Origin: Ceratotherium simum simum
Lineage: Eukaryota > Chordata > Mammalia > Perissodactyla > Rhinocerotidae
Direction: 5' to 3'
Assembly (NCBI RefSeq): GCF_000283155.1
Contig: NW_004454173.1
Location: 8,576,132-8,640,131 of the forward strand
Length of the DNA: 64,000 nucleotides
In this document: one piece after another, positions 61,895 to 64,000 of the stretch
How positions within the stretch are numbered: position 1 is the stretch's first letter
Layout of the letters: each line of letters begins with the position of its first letter
Notes under the pieces: generated by a model
What the model saw: only the letters and a program-made list of their open reading frames with translations
Database searches by the model: none
What the model was told of the DNA's origin: nothing
Made by a program: the position numbers and the translations under genes

Positions 61895-62315
61895 ATGTGC
61901 CAGTGTACCACACTGTGTGCTCCTCCGCCAATGTATGAAGCGCTAGCATGCATCTGTGCCTTTGTGCTCCGGCTGTATTCTCAGGCACCATTGTCTTCTT
62001 CCTTCATGCCCACATTAATTCTACTCATTGGCCTCATCTCTTGTCAAAGGCCACCTCTTCCATGAGGCCATTACTTGCCTTCTCACCACCAGCTCGCAAT
62101 GCTATTTGCCCAGCCCCACTTTGAAGCTCCCACAGCACTTTGCTATATCTCTCTCCATTTCATCCAGCTAAGTTTGCTTACCTCCTCCCCTTTCTCTCAG
62201 TCAGCTCCTTCACAGGGAGACTGTCTTTGTCATCTGTGTATCCCCACAAGGCCTAGTACCCTGCCTTGCATACAGCCGACTCCCCGTAAACCTTTGTAAA
62301 TTGAATTAAACATTT
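61895..62315 (+). repeat. L2 LINE 3' fragment
   Basis: L2 3' order is clear: GGCCACCTCTTCCATGAGGC, CCACAGCACTTTGCTATATC, CACAGGGAGACTGTCTTTGT, CATCTGTGTATCCCCACAAG, and an end near TTTGTAAATTGAATTAAA. Confidence 0.75.
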
Positions 62316-62319
62316 TTTT

Positions 62320-64000
62320 GAATGGAGGATTGCTGTATCTAAAGGGCTCAAAACAAGATATTAAAAGTGAAAACAAAACTGCTTGGTTATTCAAAAGGAT
62401 TTATCAGAACCCCAAGAGAAAGTACCAAGCTAGTGAAAGGGTTCTTCTGCCTGTCTCCATTTCCAAGGATGCAGTTTTTTGAGGAGGAATAGCCATGATT
62501 TGGTTTGCTTTTCGTCAGGCAGTGCCTTTCCAGAGTGCCCCTTGGAAGCTTGGCTTCAGTGCCAGGGGAGAATGGGCAAAGTCTTGCACACCGGGGCTTC
62601 TGCCACCCTGGCATCGAGAGCCCTGAACTGTTCCCCTTGCCCAGAAGAACAAGTTGTACCCACACATTCACAAGATGTCCTCTGCTCACATCATTGGCAG
62701 GCCTGGGAATTTCCCACAAGCCATCTGGTCTGTTTTGCCATCTTTATATCCTGAGTTTCTTGCAGCATTGTTTTTTGTTCATTAGCTCTTGGAATAGACA
62801 CTGCTATTCCATCAGAGATTGCTTCCCATTGACTTTCCTAAAGAGAGAATCTGCTCGTTTCTTTCCTGTATGTGTTTTCCCCTTCCTCTCTGAATTACAC
62901 AGACTTATCCGGGGAGAGCCTAAGCTATTTATGAGGTCTGTAGTTCCTGCATCTGTGCCGACCACTGCTCATGCCTGGAGTGCTAACTGCTCTGCTGGAA
63001 GCTGTGTAGCTCTGAAGGCTCCTTAAACTTTCGGGTCCCCCTCCAATCCAGCACCATCTGTGGCCTCACATTCTTTGTCACTAGGAGAGAAGAGAAGCTA
63101 TTAAACCCTATCAGTGTCTTCATTTCTTATTAGCTCCCCTTTTTAGTTTTTTTAGCATTTTACGAGGTTTATCCCGTCAGGTTTGCTTAGACCCTTTTGC
63201 AGCCTCCTCCCTCCACATGATCATTTTCATTTGAAGCAACACTGGAGGCTTTGCGGCTTTGGACACCTGGCAGGATGGCCCCCTCCAAACACTACCTTTT
63301 CATGTCTGCACCTTCAACCAGATTTTCTTTTTATTTACTCTGGAAATTCTACTCCAAAGCAATTCCTATGAACTCAGCATTACTTTTGTCTTGTGTTCAT
63401 AAATCAAACATGGAAAGGGGTGCTCGGGGGCTGTCATAAGTTGTCATAAATTTGTTTAAGGATAACTTGATTTAAATTTAAAAACAAGACTTTGTATCCA
63501 AGGCAATTTTCTTTTGAAAATGGGAAATTAAATTAGCTTATGTGAAATTGAAAATCACATTCTGGCCATGAAGTGAGTTATCTTATACTAGTCCTTGGTC
63601 AGGACGCGATCAGAACACCTTTACTGGCCATTTTGTGAAAGAAGATATAGCCCAAAACATCTTGAAGGAGCTCAGACCCAAGGAAGTTTCCCAATTGGTA
63701 TAAATACAGAGGATTTATGTACACATATTGCTTGAATGTGTGGCAATGCTTGTTTTGTTTTAGTTTTTGGTCTTATGTAGCAAGTTTCGCAGTCATTAAA
63801 CATTTCAAAATGGAAGGGCGGGGAAGAAAGGAGCATCTTGAAGAAACAAACTTTTTGCTTAAAACTATGATATCTTTGTTGCATAAAGAAAAGTGTTCAA
63901 CTTTGTTTTTCCTAGAGCCAGAGCACAGAACTTGAAGTTTTTCACCCTGTGGCTTCTTCGCACAGATCTTCAAAATAATGCCTCTCACTCTTCTCTCTGT
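62320..64000. other. Intron without recognised features (window end)
   Basis: Read on both strands. The 173-codon plus frame 62505-63026 has no recognisable domain and lies fully within the PRKCH intron. No PRKCH exon is seen. Confidence 0.4.

Larger units (their letters stand above)
45139..64000 (+). other. PRKCH: PRKCH intron, 5' part (continues beyond the window)
   Basis: At least 18.9 kb from the GTAAGT donor with no further PRKCH exon before the window end. I searched by eye for the segment following exon C and did not find it. It contains two EREs, several MIR, L1 and L2 fragments and a Tigger-type element; the rest has no recognised feature. Confidence 0.88.

Noticed and set aside
62505..63026. 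173-codon plus-strand frame near the window end
   Set aside because: No domain or family similarity was recognised, and the frame shows no splice-consistent borders with PRKCH.

Overview
This window is mammalian nuclear DNA. It is almost entirely introns of one plus-strand gene that I recognise from three coding exons as PRKCH, protein kinase C eta, a novel-type PKC. The repeat content points to a perissodactyl, most likely a horse-type Equus: eight tRNA-derived SINEs of the equine ERE type (GGCCGGCC head, GTTAGCTCAG-type tail motifs, poly-A) lie among old L1, L2, MIR, hAT and Tigger fragments. No other protein-coding gene, RNA gene, CRISPR array or prokaryotic feature could be supported.

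Gene layout. Positions 1-2329 are the end of an upstream PRKCH intron. Exon A (2330-2484, 155 bp) carries the kinase hinge and helix region. A 41.7 kb intron follows (2485-44166). Exon B (44167-44305, 139 bp) carries the catalytic loop, DFG, activation loop and APE. After a short 644 bp intron, exon C (44950-45138, 189 bp) carries the alpha-F region. The next intron runs from 45139 to the window end (at least 18.9 kb). The last exons (rest of the C-lobe, AGC tail, turn and hydrophobic motifs) and the upstream exons (regulatory domains, P-loop, catalytic lysine) lie outside. All five splice sites at the three exons with an intron inside the window, and the final donor, are GT/AG, and the phases (2, 0, 0) join in frame.

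The introns hold nested transposon stacks. At 12.5-13.2 kb an L1 tail sits inside a hAT-type element. At 13.7-14.8 kb two EREs split one older repeat. At 35.4-37.0 kb an old repeat contains an L1, with an ERE at the L1's end. At 38.9-39.4 kb an ERE sits in an L1 tail. At 50.6-51.1 kb two EREs occupy the same target site. An ancient mammalian repeat that I cannot name recurs at least eight times, always readable in the plus orientation.

The most notable irregularities are two. A 100-N assembly gap has flanks that overlap by 68 bp, so it is probably spurious. A 35-bp stretch from the edge of the hAT element has been copied into the middle of an ERE about 1.2 kb downstream. Other items are two perfect hairpins, a 27-bp tandem duplication, a CpG-enriched intronic patch with a NotI site, and a few candidate transcription-factor motifs in non-repeat intron. 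I found nothing that looks like a new biological system. Family names for repeats come from memory of their consensus sequences, not from a search.
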